DNA from: Clostridiales bacterium
GTDB taxonomy: Bacteria > Bacillota > Clostridia > Christensenellales > Borkfalkiaceae
DNA: 52,462 bases
Direction: 5' to 3'
Assembly: GCA_015055865.1 (NCBI GenBank)
Contig: SVHK01000007.1
Span: forward strand, 1-52,462
The notes below the pieces were generated by a model. The model did no database searches. It was not told the origin of the DNA and was given only the letters and a program-made list of their open reading frames with translations. Of this stretch, positions 18,558 through 28,389 are shown piece after piece. The first letter of the stretch is position 1. Each line of letters begins with the position of its first letter. The position numbers and the translations under genes are program-made.

Positions 18558-20125
18558 ACGAAACGGACAAGTTTTTACAAGAAATACGTCGAAACGACGG
18601 GTTGAAAAACGCGATAATAACCGAGATTGTTTTAACGAAACGTACGAAAGAAGCGGAGTTTTGCTTTATTACCGATAGAGCCTATACGCCGTTGGACGAA
18701 AGGAATGCGTTAAAGGTATGTCAAGATTATCTTCCCGACGGCTTTTTAGCGCGTATAAAAATCGTGAAACGCGTACCGGACGAGTCTATTTTGAAAAAGA
18801 AAATTTACGAGTTTTTAAATAAACGTTTCCCTGCCGCCGCGGCGTTTTTGACGGAAAACGACGTGGAAATTGAATTGCTCGAAAGCGGAGCGCATTTTTA
18901 TTTCGATATTGCTTCGGGCGACCAGTCCTTGTTCTCGTCGGGGAAAATTTTAGACGAAGTTAGCGAGTATTTAAAAACGGTATTTTGCGGAGCGTTTTAC
19001 GGCGACGTAAAAATAGTTGAAAAGGAACGGGACGAAAGTTTGCTCTTTGAACGTCCGATAGCGCCCGAGCAAGAAGAACCGCTTGAAATTAGGTATTTCC
19101 CTATCGACGCGTTTAAGAAAATAGACGGCGCGGATTTTTTACCGACGAAAGCCACGTATATGGCGGATTGGGAATTACAAAGCGGTCAGTACGCGATTTG
19201 TGGTAAAATTGATTTTATCGAAGAAAGGCAGTACATGCGCCATAACGAAAAGACGAACGAAGATCAAGAACGTTCTCGGTTCTCTTTGACTTTGTCGGAC
19301 GGGACGGGGAATATGCGAATGACGTATTTTCCTAAAAAAGCGACGGTAGAGAAAATCCGTGAACTGAAAATTGGCGACGGCGTGGTAGTAATCGGCGAGA
19401 ACGAAGAATATAACGGGAGCTTGTCTTTTAAAGCTTCGAAAATTAATTTGGGCAGTAGACCGGAAAGTTTCGTGCCTGAAAAACGTAAGAGCCGACCCGT
19501 GCCCAAAAACTATCACGCGGTATTTCCCGAAAAAATCGTGGATTACACGCAAGCTGGATTTTTTGATGATTGGAGTGTGCCTGAAGATTTAAAAAATAAC
19601 CTTTTCGTCGTGTTTGATTTGGAGACGACGGGGCTTAATTCCCAACCTGCAATGGGAAAAATGGACAAAATTATCGAAATCGGCGCGGTGAAAATTATCG
19701 ACGGAAAAATTGAAGAGAAATTCACTTCGCTCGTGGCTTGTCCCGACCGTTTATCCCCCGAAATCGTGGCGCTGACCGGTTTGACGGACGCCGACCTTGT
19801 GGGTGCGCCTGAAATTGAAAACGTAATCGCGGATTTTTATAAATTCGCCGATGGCGCGTATCTGGTAGGGCATAACGTAAATTTCGACTTTAATTTCATT
19901 AAATATTACGGCGAACAAAACCGTTTCGCATTCGAACAGCAAAAGTTTGATACCATTACCTTTGCTCAAGAGCTTTTAGCGGGAAAAATAGCTAATTATA
20001 AACTCAATTCCGTTGCGGATTATTACGGATTTACCTTTAATCATCACAGGGCTTACGACGACGCGTTGGTAACGGCGAAATGCTTTATCGAACTGATTAA
20101 AACGCGCGGAAAATTACCCTTATAA
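18554..20125 (+). CDS. PolC-derived protein: PolC-type N-terminal domain + OB fold + DEDDh 3'-5' exonuclease; no PHP or polymerase domain
   Basis: Sits at the canonical polC locus (ispG-polC-rimP-nusA). OB region (YAICGKIDFIEERQ..), exonuclease motifs FDLETTG / HNVNFDFNF / HHRAYDDA. 523 aa, stops just after the exonuclease; ATGA overlap with ispG. Confidence 0.88.
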   Translation: MNETDKFLQEIRRNDGLKNAIITEIVLTKRTKEAEFCFITDRAYTPLDERNALKVCQDYLPDGFLARIKIVKRVPDESILKKKIYEFLNKRFPAAAAFLTENDVEIELLESGAHFYFDIASGDQSLFSSGKILDEVSEYLKTVFCGAFYGDVKIVEKERDESLLFERPIAPEQEEPLEIRYFPIDAFKKIDGADFLPTKATYMADWELQSGQYAICGKIDFIEERQYMRHNEKTNEDQERSRFSLTLSDGTGNMRMTYFPKKATVEKIRELKIGDGVVVIGENEEYNGSLSFKASKINLGSRPESFVPEKRKSRPVPKNYHAVFPEKIVDYTQAGFFDDWSVPEDLKNNLFVVFDLETTGLNSQPAMGKMDKIIEIGAVKIIDGKIEEKFTSLVACPDRLSPEIVALTGLTDADLVGAPEIENVIADFYKFADGAYLVGHNVNFDFNFIKYYGEQNRFAFEQQKFDTITFAQELLAGKIANYKLNSVADYYGFTFNHHRAYDDALVTAKCFIELIKTRGKLPL

Positions 20126-20233
20126 AAAAGAGTTATTCAAGCCCTGACTGATTAGCAAACGTATAGAACGTTGGGGGATTAGTCGTTTCGTGTGACAAAG
20201 CTATAAAAAATTACGAAATGTGGGTTAAAACAG

Positions 20234-20262
20234 TTGCAAATTGCGGAAAATAATGGTATAAT
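20234..20262 (+). promoter_or_regulatory. Promoter of rimP-nusA-infB operon
   Basis: TTGCAA - 17 nt - TATAAT. Confidence 0.75.
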
Positions 20263-20287
20263 AAAAACACTTAATAATTTGTAATTA

Positions 20288-20320
20288 TTGAGAGCGGTGC
20301 AAAACCGCTCTCAATTTTGT
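20288..20320 (+). terminator. Hairpin with T-run between the rimP promoter and rimP (possible attenuator)
   Basis: TTGAGAGCGGT-gcaaa-ACCGCTCTCAA followed by TTTTGTT; lies downstream of the TATAAT. Confidence 0.75.
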
Positions 20321-20350
20321 TAAAGAACGTAAAAACGGAGAAATTGCTAA

Positions 20351-20815
20351 ATGAAAGTAACGTCCATTGAAGAAATTAAAAACGCGTTGCAACCGATTGC
20401 CAACGAGCTGAACGTAGAGCTCGTTGACGTGGAGTTTAAGCAAGGCAGAGAACCTGCTTTGACCGTGTTTATCGATACGGAAACGGGCGTAGATTTGAAT
20501 ACTTGCGAAACTTTTCATCGCGCGATTGACCCCGTTCTTGACGAGCTTGACCCCACCTTTGGCGCGCCTTATACGTTAAACGTTTCCAGCCCCGGTTTGG
20601 ATAGAGCGTTTAAAACGGCGAGAGATTTTGAAAGAAATATCGGTAAAAAAGTGGAAGTAAAATTATTTGCGCCCTTAAAAGGCAAAAAGTTTTTCGAAGC
20701 GGAGCTCGTCGCTTACGACGGGAACTGCGTTATGCTCAAAGACGAAAAGAGTGAGTTTAAGTTGGAAATAAACAAAATCGCTAAAATCAATAAAGCAATA
20801 ACGTTCGATTTTTAA
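20351..20815 (+). CDS. rimP: Ribosome maturation factor RimP
   Basis: ELVDVEFKQGREPALTVFIDTETGVDLNTCE..SSPGLDRAF; position before nusA. Confidence 0.95.
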   Translation: MKVTSIEEIKNALQPIANELNVELVDVEFKQGREPALTVFIDTETGVDLNTCETFHRAIDPVLDELDPTFGAPYTLNVSSPGLDRAFKTARDFERNIGKKVEVKLFAPLKGKKFFEAELVAYDGNCVMLKDEKSEFKLEINKIAKINKAITFDF

Positions 20816-20880
20816 CGGTAGTCTAAAGCTTAAAAAATTAAAATAAAGAAAAAAATAAAAATCCAATAGGAGAAAATACA

Positions 20881-21978
20881 ATGGAAAACAAGGAGTTTTT
20901 TGCAGCGCTTGCCGATTTGGTAAGAGAAAAGGGAATCAGCGAACAAGAGTTTATCGAAACGCTTAAAAACGCGCTTAATTCCGCTTACAAAAAGCAGTTT
21001 GAAGGGGGCGCGGAAGTATTCGTTGACCTTGACCCCGAAAAAGGAACGATGGCGTTTAAAGCAGTTCGCTACGTCGTAGAAGTAGTAGAAGATAAGGACA
21101 AAGAAATTGCTTTAGAGGACGCGCAAGCGATTAATCCCGCGCTTAAAGTCGGTGATACGATTGAACGTTCGTTTATTCCTAAAGATTTCGGACGTATTGC
21201 GGCGCAAACGGCGAAGCAAGTAATTTTGCAAAAATTGCACGAAGCTGAACGTGATAGCACTTTCTCCGCGTTCTCCGACAAAGAAGGGGAATTGATGGAA
21301 GGTACGGTTCGTAAAATCGACGATAAGAACGTTTACGTCGAGCTTGGCGATAAGAAAATAGAAGGGGTTATGTTGCCTCAAGATAAATCGCCCAACGAAC
21401 GTTACGCCGTTGGTCAAAAGTTAAAAGTGTTCGTTAAACGCGTTAAAAATAGCGGTAGAAGTTCGCAAATTTTGGTTTCCCGTTCCGCGCAAGGACTTGT
21501 TAAGAAACTCTTTGAAGAACAAGTACCCGAAATTGCGCAAGGGCTTGTAGAAGTCAAAGAAATTGCGCGTGAAGCAGGTCATAGAACGAAAATGGCGATT
21601 TATTCCAACGACGTTAGAGTGGACGCGGTCGGCGCGTGCGTAGGTAATAAGGGCGCGAGAGTAAACGCTATCGTTCAAGAGCTTGGCGGTGAAAAAATCG
21701 ATCTTATCGTATGGAGCGAAAACCCGCTTGAATTTATTTCTAAAGCGCTTTCGCCTGCAACCGTTATTTCGGTAACGGAAGTTGGAGAACGTAGCGCGAT
21801 TGCGGTTGTGCCCGACGAAAAGTTGTCGCTTGCCATTGGCCGCGACGGTCAAAACGCAAGACTTGCGGCAAGACTTACTGGTTGGAAAATCGACGTTAAG
21901 AGCTTGAGCTCGGCGGAAAAAATGAATCTTGTCGTAACGGAAGAAGATTTAACGAGCGAGGGCACGGAACAAGACTAA
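20881..21978 (+). CDS. nusA: Transcription termination/antitermination protein NusA
   Basis: S1 and KH domains; LAIGRDGQNARLAARLTGWKIDV. Confidence 0.97.
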   Translation: MENKEFFAALADLVREKGISEQEFIETLKNALNSAYKKQFEGGAEVFVDLDPEKGTMAFKAVRYVVEVVEDKDKEIALEDAQAINPALKVGDTIERSFIPKDFGRIAAQTAKQVILQKLHEAERDSTFSAFSDKEGELMEGTVRKIDDKNVYVELGDKKIEGVMLPQDKSPNERYAVGQKLKVFVKRVKNSGRSSQILVSRSAQGLVKKLFEEQVPEIAQGLVEVKEIAREAGHRTKMAIYSNDVRVDAVGACVGNKGARVNAIVQELGGEKIDLIVWSENPLEFISKALSPATVISVTEVGERSAIAVVPDEKLSLAIGRDGQNARLAARLTGWKIDVKSLSSAEKMNLVVTEEDLTSEGTEQD

Positions 21979-22250
21979 TGGCGAAAACGAAATCGGTTCC
22001 GATGCGTATGTGCGTTGCTTGTCGCGAAATGAAACCTAAAAAAGATATGCTTAGGGTCGTTAAAACGGCGGACGGTGAAATTTACGCCGACCCGACGGGT
22101 AAGGCGTCAGGTCGAGGCGCGTACGTTTGTGGCGCGGAAGAATGTATGAAAAAATTAAATTTGAAAAAACTCCTTAACAGGGCGTTTTCAACGAACGTTT
22201 CCGCGGAAGTTTACGCAGACGTTGAGGAGGGAATAAAGGGGAATGACTAA
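21978..22250 (+). CDS. YlxR family protein (RNase P modulator RnpM)
   Basis: MRMCVACREMKPKKDMLRVV..GRGAYVC. Confidence 0.93.
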   Translation: MAKTKSVPMRMCVACREMKPKKDMLRVVKTADGEIYADPTGKASGRGAYVCGAEECMKKLNLKKLLNRAFSTNVSAEVYADVEEGIKGND

Positions 22251-22566
22251 AATTTCCACTTATCTCGGTTTTTGTATTCGTGCGGGAAAAATCGCGTTTG
22301 GGATTAACCGTATCGAAGCGCAAAAACGCGCGTATTTATTAATTGCCGACGGCGAGTTGGGTAAAAATTCTTTTAAAGTGGCGGTTAAAGAGAAAGAGCG
22401 ATTGAATTGTCCTTTAATCGTAACCGAAAAAGGGTTGCTTGGCGAACTTGCGCATAGACCGACCGTAAAGGCGGTGGCAATATTAGATGAAAATTTAGCT
22501 GTGGCGATTGTTAAAGAAGCACAGCAAAAACCGCAATTTAAATTCTATTCGGGAGGAGAAAACTGA
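22243..22566 (+). CDS. L7Ae-like ribosomal protein YlxQ
   Basis: LGFCIRAGKIAFGIN; between ylxR and infB. Confidence 0.9.
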   Translation: MTKISTYLGFCIRAGKIAFGINRIEAQKRAYLLIADGELGKNSFKVAVKEKERLNCPLIVTEKGLLGELAHRPTVKAVAILDENLAVAIVKEAQQKPQFKFYSGGEN

Positions 22567-22570
22567 ATTT

Positions 22571-25222
22571 ATGGCAAAGAAGAATTATGAAAACGTGGAG
22601 AAGATTACCGAGCTTTTGACCGATAATAAGCTTGGCGGTTTGCAAAAAAGAATTCTTTCCACGGAAAAAAATCTTTCGGATATTATAAAAAAGCTTACCG
22701 TGTTGGAAGTAGAAAAAGCCGAAAAGGAAACGGCTCAAGCGGAATTGCTCCGTATTGAGGCGGAAAAAGCCGAATTAGAGGCGCAAACGGCTGAAAAACA
22801 ACGCGAAGAAGAACCCGCAAAGAAAACGGAAGAACCTGCTCCCGAAACGAACGCGGAAGAAAAACCGAAGAAAAAGAAAGAAACGAAAAAGGCGGAAACC
22901 GTAGAAGAAAAACCCGTTGAAGAAAGGACGGTCGTTGCGCCCAAGGTAGAAGAAAAAATAGAAGTTTCGTCCGTTCAAGAACAACCCGTCGCGCCTAAGG
23001 TAGAAGAAAAGAAAAAGGAAGAAGTTAAACCGGCAGAAAAACCCGCGCAGGCTGGTCCTAGAGCGCCTAGATATTTCGTGAACGGTAAAGCGCAAGAAGG
23101 GCCTGTGCCTAAATCGGTGGATGCGCCTAGTTCTAATTCTAGACCTCGTCAACAAACGAATAAACCTTTCGCGCCTAAAACGGAACGGTCGGATAGAACT
23201 GCGCAAGGCACGCAAAATCGCGCGCCTAGAGTGAACGCCGGTGGCGTAGCGCCTGCGCCTATCGTACAAAAGGATAACTCGAAGGCATTCTCCGCACCTG
23301 CGAAGAAAAAGACTTTTGAGAAAACTTACGTTGAAAAGAAACCCGTTTCTAAGCGCGCTTTGATTAAGCAACAAGGTATGACGGTGGAAGATTTCGACGA
23401 AGATAAGTCGGGTTACAGAAAGTTGCGTACGCCTAAAAAGGCGAAAAAGCAGGAAATTCCTACGATTAAGATTGAACACGCAGTCGTAACGACTCAGGAT
23501 ATTCCTTTGAAAGTCCTTTCTGAAAAACTTGGCGTTTCGGCGGTAGAAATTACCAAGCGTTTGTTCAAAGAAGGCATTATGAAAGGTATCAACGATTCCA
23601 TCGATTACGATAACGCAGCGTTGATGGCGGCGGATATGGGTATCGACCTTGAATACAAACCCGAAAAGACGGCGGAAGATATTCTTCAAGATACCATCGT
23701 AGAAGAAGATACGAGCAAACTCGTAACGAGAGCGCCCGTCGTTACCGTTATGGGTCACGTTGACCACGGTAAGACGTCCTTGCTTGACAGAATCCGCGCA
23801 ACGTCCGTAACGAGCGGAGAAGCTGGTGGTATTACGCAAAGCATCGGCGCGTACACGGTAACGGCTAAAGGTAAGCAAATTACCTTTATAGATACGCCCG
23901 GACACGCGGCGTTTACGTCGATGCGTGCTCGTGGTGCGCAAGTTACCGATATCGTTATTCTTGTCGTGGCGGCGGACGACGGTATTATGCCTCAAACTGT
24001 TGAAGCGATTAATCACGCGAAAGCGGCGAACGTGCCTATTATCGTTGCAATGAACAAGATGGATAAGCACGAAGTAAATCCCGATAGAGTAAGACAAGAA
24101 CTTATCGAGTACGAACTCGTTCCCGAAGAATGGGGGGGAGATACGATGCTCGTTCCTGTTTCCGCAAAGACGGGTATGGGTATCGACGAACTTTTAGACG
24201 CGGTTAATCTCGTTGCGGAAATGCAAGAACTTAAGGCGAACCCTGACCGTCAAGCAAAAGGTACGATTATCGAAGCGAAACTCGACAAAGGTAAGGGTCC
24301 CGTTGCGAGCATTATCGTCCAAAGCGGTACGCTTAAGACGGGCGACAATATCCTTTCCGGTACGACGATGGGTAGAGTTCGCGCGATGTTCGACGATAAA
24401 GGTAGAGCCGTTAAATCGGCAGGTCCGTCCGTTGCGGTTTCCGTGCTTGGGTTTGAAGAAGTACCCAACGCAGGCGATAGCGTAATGGCAGTTGACCAAG
24501 CGCTTATGAAACAAGTTCAAGAAGAACGTAAAAACAAAGCGCGTGAAAGCATGATTAAAGAACAAAGCAGAGTTACCCTTGACGACGTATTCGCGCAAGT
24601 GGAAGAAGGTAAGATGAAGAATCTTAACTTAATCGTTAAAGGTGACGTACAAGGTAGCGTTGAAGCGGTTAAGCAATCCCTTGAAAAACTTTCCAATGAA
24701 GAAGTTAAAGTAAAAGTTATCCATTCGGCGGCAGGCGCGATAAACGAAAGCGACGTTATGCTTGCGGAAAGCGCGAACGCGATTATTATCGGTTTCAACG
24801 TTCGCCCTGATACGAAGGCTAAGAAACTTGCGGAAAGCTCTAAAGTTGACGTTCGTTCTTACCGTATTATTTACGAGCTTCTCGACGATATGGAATTGGC
24901 GCTTAAAGGTATGCTTGCGCCTAAACTTCGTGAAATCCTTACGGGTAAATGTGAAGTTCGTCAAACCTTTAATATTACTGGCGCTGGTACGATTGCTGGT
25001 TGCTACGTTACCGACGGTAAAATCGTTCGTGGCGGTAAACTTCGTATTTACCGTGAAGATATTATGATTTGCGAAGGCGGAGTAAAACAACTCAAGAGAT
25101 TTAAGGACGACGTGAAAGAAGTTAATTACGGTTTCGAATGCGGTTGTTCAATCGACGGATTTGACGCTATTCGTATCGGAGATATTATCGAATGTTACAT
25201 TACGGAGGAAATCAAAGCGTAA
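22571..25222 (+). CDS. infB: Translation initiation factor IF-2
   Basis: [39 protein letters not shown]; low-complexity N-terminus. Start [11 protein letters not shown] chosen over 22508. Confidence 0.97.
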   Translation: MAKKNYENVEKITELLTDNKLGGLQKRILSTEKNLSDIIKKLTVLEVEKAEKETAQAELLRIEAEKAELEAQTAEKQREEEPAKKTEEPAPETNAEEKPKKKKETKKAETVEEKPVEERTVVAPKVEEKIEVSSVQEQPVAPKVEEKKKEEVKPAEKPAQAGPRAPRYFVNGKAQEGPVPKSVDAPSSNSRPRQQTNKPFAPKTERSDRTAQGTQNRAPRVNAGGVAPAPIVQKDNSKAFSAPAKKKTFEKTYVEKKPVSKRALIKQQGMTVEDFDEDKSGYRKLRTPKKAKKQEIPTIKIEHAVVTTQDIPLKVLSEKLGVSAVEITKRLFKEGIMKGINDSIDYDNAALMAADMGIDLEYKPEKTAEDILQDTIVEEDTSKLVTRAPVVTVMGHVDHGKTSLLDRIRATSVTSGEAGGITQSIGAYTVTAKGKQITFIDTPGHAAFTSMRARGAQVTDIVILVVAADDGIMPQTVEAINHAKAANVPIIVAMNKMDKHEVNPDRVRQELIEYELVPEEWGGDTMLVPVSAKTGMGIDELLDAVNLVAEMQELKANPDRQAKGTIIEAKLDKGKGPVASIIVQSGTLKTGDNILSGTTMGRVRAMFDDKGRAVKSAGPSVAVSVLGFEEVPNAGDSVMAVDQALMKQVQEERKNKARESMIKEQSRVTLDDVFAQVEEGKMKNLNLIVKGDVQGSVEAVKQSLEKLSNEEVKVKVIHSAAGAINESDVMLAESANAIIIGFNVRPDTKAKKLAESSKVDVRSYRIIYELLDDMELALKGMLAPKLREILTGKCEVRQTFNITGAGTIAGCYVTDGKIVRGGKLRIYREDIMICEGGVKQLKRFKDDVKEVNYGFECGCSIDGFDAIRIGDIIECYITEEIKA

Positions 25223-25611
25223 TGAAAGTGTCGAGAACTTCCCGTTTAAACGGTGAATATCAAAAAGAAATTAGCGAAATCATACGCCGTTTAAAGGGGC
25301 GTAACCCCAATTTGAAAGGGCTTATTTCCATTACCGAAATGGACGTTGCGCCCGATTTGAAAACTGCGAAGGTTTACGTTAGTATTTATTCGAACAACGA
25401 AGATGAAAAACAAGCTTCCTTCAAAGCTTTGCAAGACTGCGCGGGGCAAATCCGTTACGAGCTTTCGCAAGTAATGAAGATGCGTACCGTACCGGCTCTT
25501 ACTTTCCATTGGGACGGGTCGATGACTTACGGCGCGAAAATGGACGAGCTTTTTAAGAAGATTAACGCAATGCCGAAGTCTAAGGACGAAAGCGAAGATA
25601 CGCAAGATTAA
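25222..25611 (+). CDS. rbfA: 30S ribosome-binding factor RbfA
   Basis: RTSRLNGEYQKEISEIIRR..ITEMDVAPDLKTAKVYVS; ATG overlaps infB stop. Confidence 0.95.
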   Translation: MKVSRTSRLNGEYQKEISEIIRRLKGRNPNLKGLISITEMDVAPDLKTAKVYVSIYSNNEDEKQASFKALQDCAGQIRYELSQVMKMRTVPALTFHWDGSMTYGAKMDELFKKINAMPKSKDESEDTQD

Positions 25612-25629
25612 AAATTAGGAGAAAGTACT

Positions 25630-26610
25630 TTGAAACAGGAAACGGGCTTAGAAAAAATCGCAGAACGGATAAAACGCGCCGAAAGAGTAGTTCTTTTTAC
25701 GCATATCCGTCCTGACGGCGACGCAATCGGTTCGGCGTTTGCGCTTAAAACAGCGCTCGAACAATTGAATATTCCGTCCGTTTATTGTAATGAGAGCGCA
25801 ATGCCGTCTAACTTATCTTTTTTGCCGGATTTAGGCGAGATAAAGAGTGAATTGCCGAGCGAAAAAGCGGATTTATATATCGCGCTTGATAACGGCGACT
25901 CTTCGCGTTTGGGCGTTTTTGCCGATAAATTTTTAGGAGCAAGTCGTAAAAAAATCGATACTATTAATATCGACCATCACGTTTCTAATAATCGTTACGC
26001 TGATTATAATTACGTGCGCGTTTGTTCGTCGAATTGTATGAACGTAGCGACGTTGATTGATTTGCTCGGCGTGCCTTATACGAAAAAGATCGCGGAGTAT
26101 CTTTTGACGGGATTGTTGACGGATAGCGGAAATTTTTCACACGACGACGTGACCGAAGAGTGTTTTTTGCTTTCGGCAAGGCTTATAAAAGCAGGCGCGG
26201 AGATTAGTCGTTTAAGCTACAATTTGTTTAAAAAACAACCTAAAGCCCGCGCTAAGTTATACGCGGAAGTTATGGGTAAAATGCGGTTTTTCCATTCGGA
26301 TAAATTCGCACTTATCACGATTTCGTTAGAGCAAATGGAACGATACGGCGCGGATAACGGTATGACGGAAGGATTTGTGGATTTTCCTTTGAACGTAGAT
26401 ACGGTTGAAATTGCCGCATCGGTCATGGAAGTGAAAAAAGGTCAATACAAAATTTCACTCCGTTCAAAGACGTACGCGGACGTGAATAAGCTCGCGGGCG
26501 TTTACGGTGGCGGTGGTCACGTTCGCGCGTCCGGATGTATGTTGTACGGTGACTTAGAAGAGATTATCGACAAACTCTCGTATACGGTATCGCAATATTT
26601 AGAATTTTAA
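25630..26610 (+). CDS. nrnA: DHH/DHHA1 phosphoesterase (NrnA-like)
   Basis: HIRPDGDAIGSAFAL, NIDHHVSN, GGGGHVRASG; TTG start after AGGAG. Confidence 0.93.
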   Translation: MKQETGLEKIAERIKRAERVVLFTHIRPDGDAIGSAFALKTALEQLNIPSVYCNESAMPSNLSFLPDLGEIKSELPSEKADLYIALDNGDSSRLGVFADKFLGASRKKIDTINIDHHVSNNRYADYNYVRVCSSNCMNVATLIDLLGVPYTKKIAEYLLTGLLTDSGNFSHDDVTEECFLLSARLIKAGAEISRLSYNLFKKQPKARAKLYAEVMGKMRFFHSDKFALITISLEQMERYGADNGMTEGFVDFPLNVDTVEIAASVMEVKKGQYKISLRSKTYADVNKLAGVYGGGGHVRASGCMLYGDLEEIIDKLSYTVSQYLEF

Positions 26611-26615
26611 TAACA

Positions 26616-26648
26616 AAAATCCTTGCTTTTCAGCAAGGATTTTTGTTT
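26616..26648. terminator. Bidirectional terminator between convergent nrnA and lysR-type gene
   Basis: AAAAATCCTTGC-ttttca-GCAAGGATTTTT. Confidence 0.85.
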
Positions 26649-26666
26649 ATCAATTTATTAATTTTT

Positions 26667-27515
26667 TTAAAATTTGTTTTCCAATAATCTGGATACGTCG
26701 TAACCGTGGCGATAAATGAGATAGGTTGTGACGTGCGGTGTGTCAAATCCGCGTAATTTTATTTCTTCAAGCTCGCCGTTTTCAATTTCTGCTTTGACCA
26801 TTTCGTAGGGTAAGAAAGAGTATCCGAAACCGCTTTTTAAGAACGGGAGTAATTTAGAAGTATTATCGACTTCAAGTTTAAAAACGTGGTTGTTAGGGAA
26901 GAAAGATTTGATAAATTCTCCTGCTACACTTAACGTAATATTACACATTAAATAGGGAATAGAGCCAAGCTTTTCTTTCGTGATACCGCGCGGATATTCG
27001 TTTTTACCTTTTGCGCAAACGAGCGCCAGCCTGTCCGTTGCGTACGTTTCGCAGGCAAATCCCGTGCGTTTTAAAGGAATTGCGGAAAATACGACGTCAA
27101 GCACGTTGTCTTGTAATTGTTGAATTAAGTCGAGCGAGTGCCCAAGCACGACCTTTACCGACGTTTCACCGCCCGTCAAGCATTTGTCGACCAAAGGCTT
27201 AACGTAAGTTTCGTAAGATGCGTTAATCGCGCCGATGCTAAACTTTCTTCTATGCGCAGAAACGGCGTTCATTTCTTCGATGGAAGAATCTTCAAGCTCT
27301 AAAATACGTTCCGCGTAACGCAAGAAAATCGAACCCTCTTCCGTAAGTTTTACCGTTTTTGAACCGCGGGAAAAAAGCTTTTTACCGACTTCTTTTTCGA
27401 GTTCGCCAATACGATTGGTTACGGTCGATTGCGCGATTTGTAATTTCTCGGCGCAAAGGGTAAAGTTTTTTACTTTAGATAAAAATATAAATGTTTTAAG
27501 TTCTTCGCTATTCAT
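26667..27515 (-). CDS. LysR family transcriptional regulator
   Basis: N-terminal HTH MNSEELKTFIFLSKVKNFTLCAEKLQIAQSTVTNRIGELEKEVGKKLFSR. Confidence 0.93.
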   Translation of the reverse strand: MNSEELKTFIFLSKVKNFTLCAEKLQIAQSTVTNRIGELEKEVGKKLFSRGSKTVKLTEEGSIFLRYAERILELEDSSIEEMNAVSAHRRKFSIGAINASYETYVKPLVDKCLTGGETSVKVVLGHSLDLIQQLQDNVLDVVFSAIPLKRTGFACETYATDRLALVCAKGKNEYPRGITKEKLGSIPYLMCNITLSVAGEFIKSFFPNNHVFKLEVDNTSKLLPFLKSGFGYSFLPYEMVKAEIENGELEEIKLRGFDTPHVTTYLIYRHGYDVSRLLENKF

Positions 27516-27710
27516 AGAAAAAATTGATAATGTCCCCTTTATGTATTCGCATATTCTATTATAACACGGAAGAATACGAAAAGCAAGTGAAAAGACGGTA
27601 AAAATAAAAAAAGTGAAGATTTCATCAAGAAAAACCGTCTAACGCTTGTATTTTTGCCCGTTTCGTGCTATAATGACAACAAGATAAAATAAAGCGGTAG
27701 CGTAAACGTT

Positions 27711-28379
27711 ATGGAAATAATTAAAGAAAGAGTAAAACAAATCAAACGCGAGCTTTCAAACGGCAATGCTTTTGGGGAAAAAGTTTGGCTCGTTGTGGCA
27801 AGCAAAACGCGAAGCGTGGAAGAAATTAACGTTGCAATCGAAGCAGGGGTTGACGCCGTTGCTGAAAACAAGGCGCAGGAGTTCCGCGATAAAGACGGGC
27901 TTTTAAGCGAGTGTCCACAACATTTTATCGGGCATTTGCAAACGAATAAAGTTAAGTATCTCGTTGGAAAAATCGATTTGTTTCATTCCTGTGACCGCGA
28001 TGAATTGGCGGAAAAAATTGCGGAGCTTTCGTTGAAAAAAGGGATAATCTCCAACGTTTTAATGCAGGTTAATATCGGCGCGGAAGACTCAAAAGGCGGT
28101 TACCGATTAAGCGACGCAAAAGAGAGTTTTTTACGGCTTTTAACGGTAGCAGGGTTGAGAGTTAAAGGTTTAATGGCGATGTTGCCTAATTCGAGCGACG
28201 AGCAGTATTTGATTGGCTTGGCAAAGGAGATGAGAGCTCTTTTCGAATGGTGCAAAACCAAGTCGCAAGACGTGGAGTTTTTGTCGATGGGAATGAGTGG
28301 AGATTATAAGCTTTGCGTGGAACAAGGTAGCAATATGATACGGTTAGGTTCGACGATTTTTGGGGAAAGAAATTATTAA
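27711..28379 (+). CDS. YggS family pyridoxal phosphate-dependent enzyme
   Basis: LVVASKTRS, GENKAQEF-like AENKAQEFRDK, HFIGHLQTNK, LSMGMSGD. Confidence 0.95.
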   Translation: MEIIKERVKQIKRELSNGNAFGEKVWLVVASKTRSVEEINVAIEAGVDAVAENKAQEFRDKDGLLSECPQHFIGHLQTNKVKYLVGKIDLFHSCDRDELAEKIAELSLKKGIISNVLMQVNIGAEDSKGGYRLSDAKESFLRLLTVAGLRVKGLMAMLPNSSDEQYLIGLAKEMRALFEWCKTKSQDVEFLSMGMSGDYKLCVEQGSNMIRLGSTIFGERNY

Positions 28380-28389
28380 CGGTGGTAAA

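Noticed and set aside
20126-20350. Frameshifted remainder of polC polymerase region
   Set aside because: The gap is only ~225 nt, non-coding by eye, and contains a promoter and terminator; it cannot hold the missing ~900 residues.
22775-24097. 440-aa antisense ORF opposite infB
   Set aside because: Low-complexity Arg/Phe-rich translation, mirror image of the Glu/Lys/Ala-rich infB frame; no RBS or family match. Treated as a codon-bias artefact.
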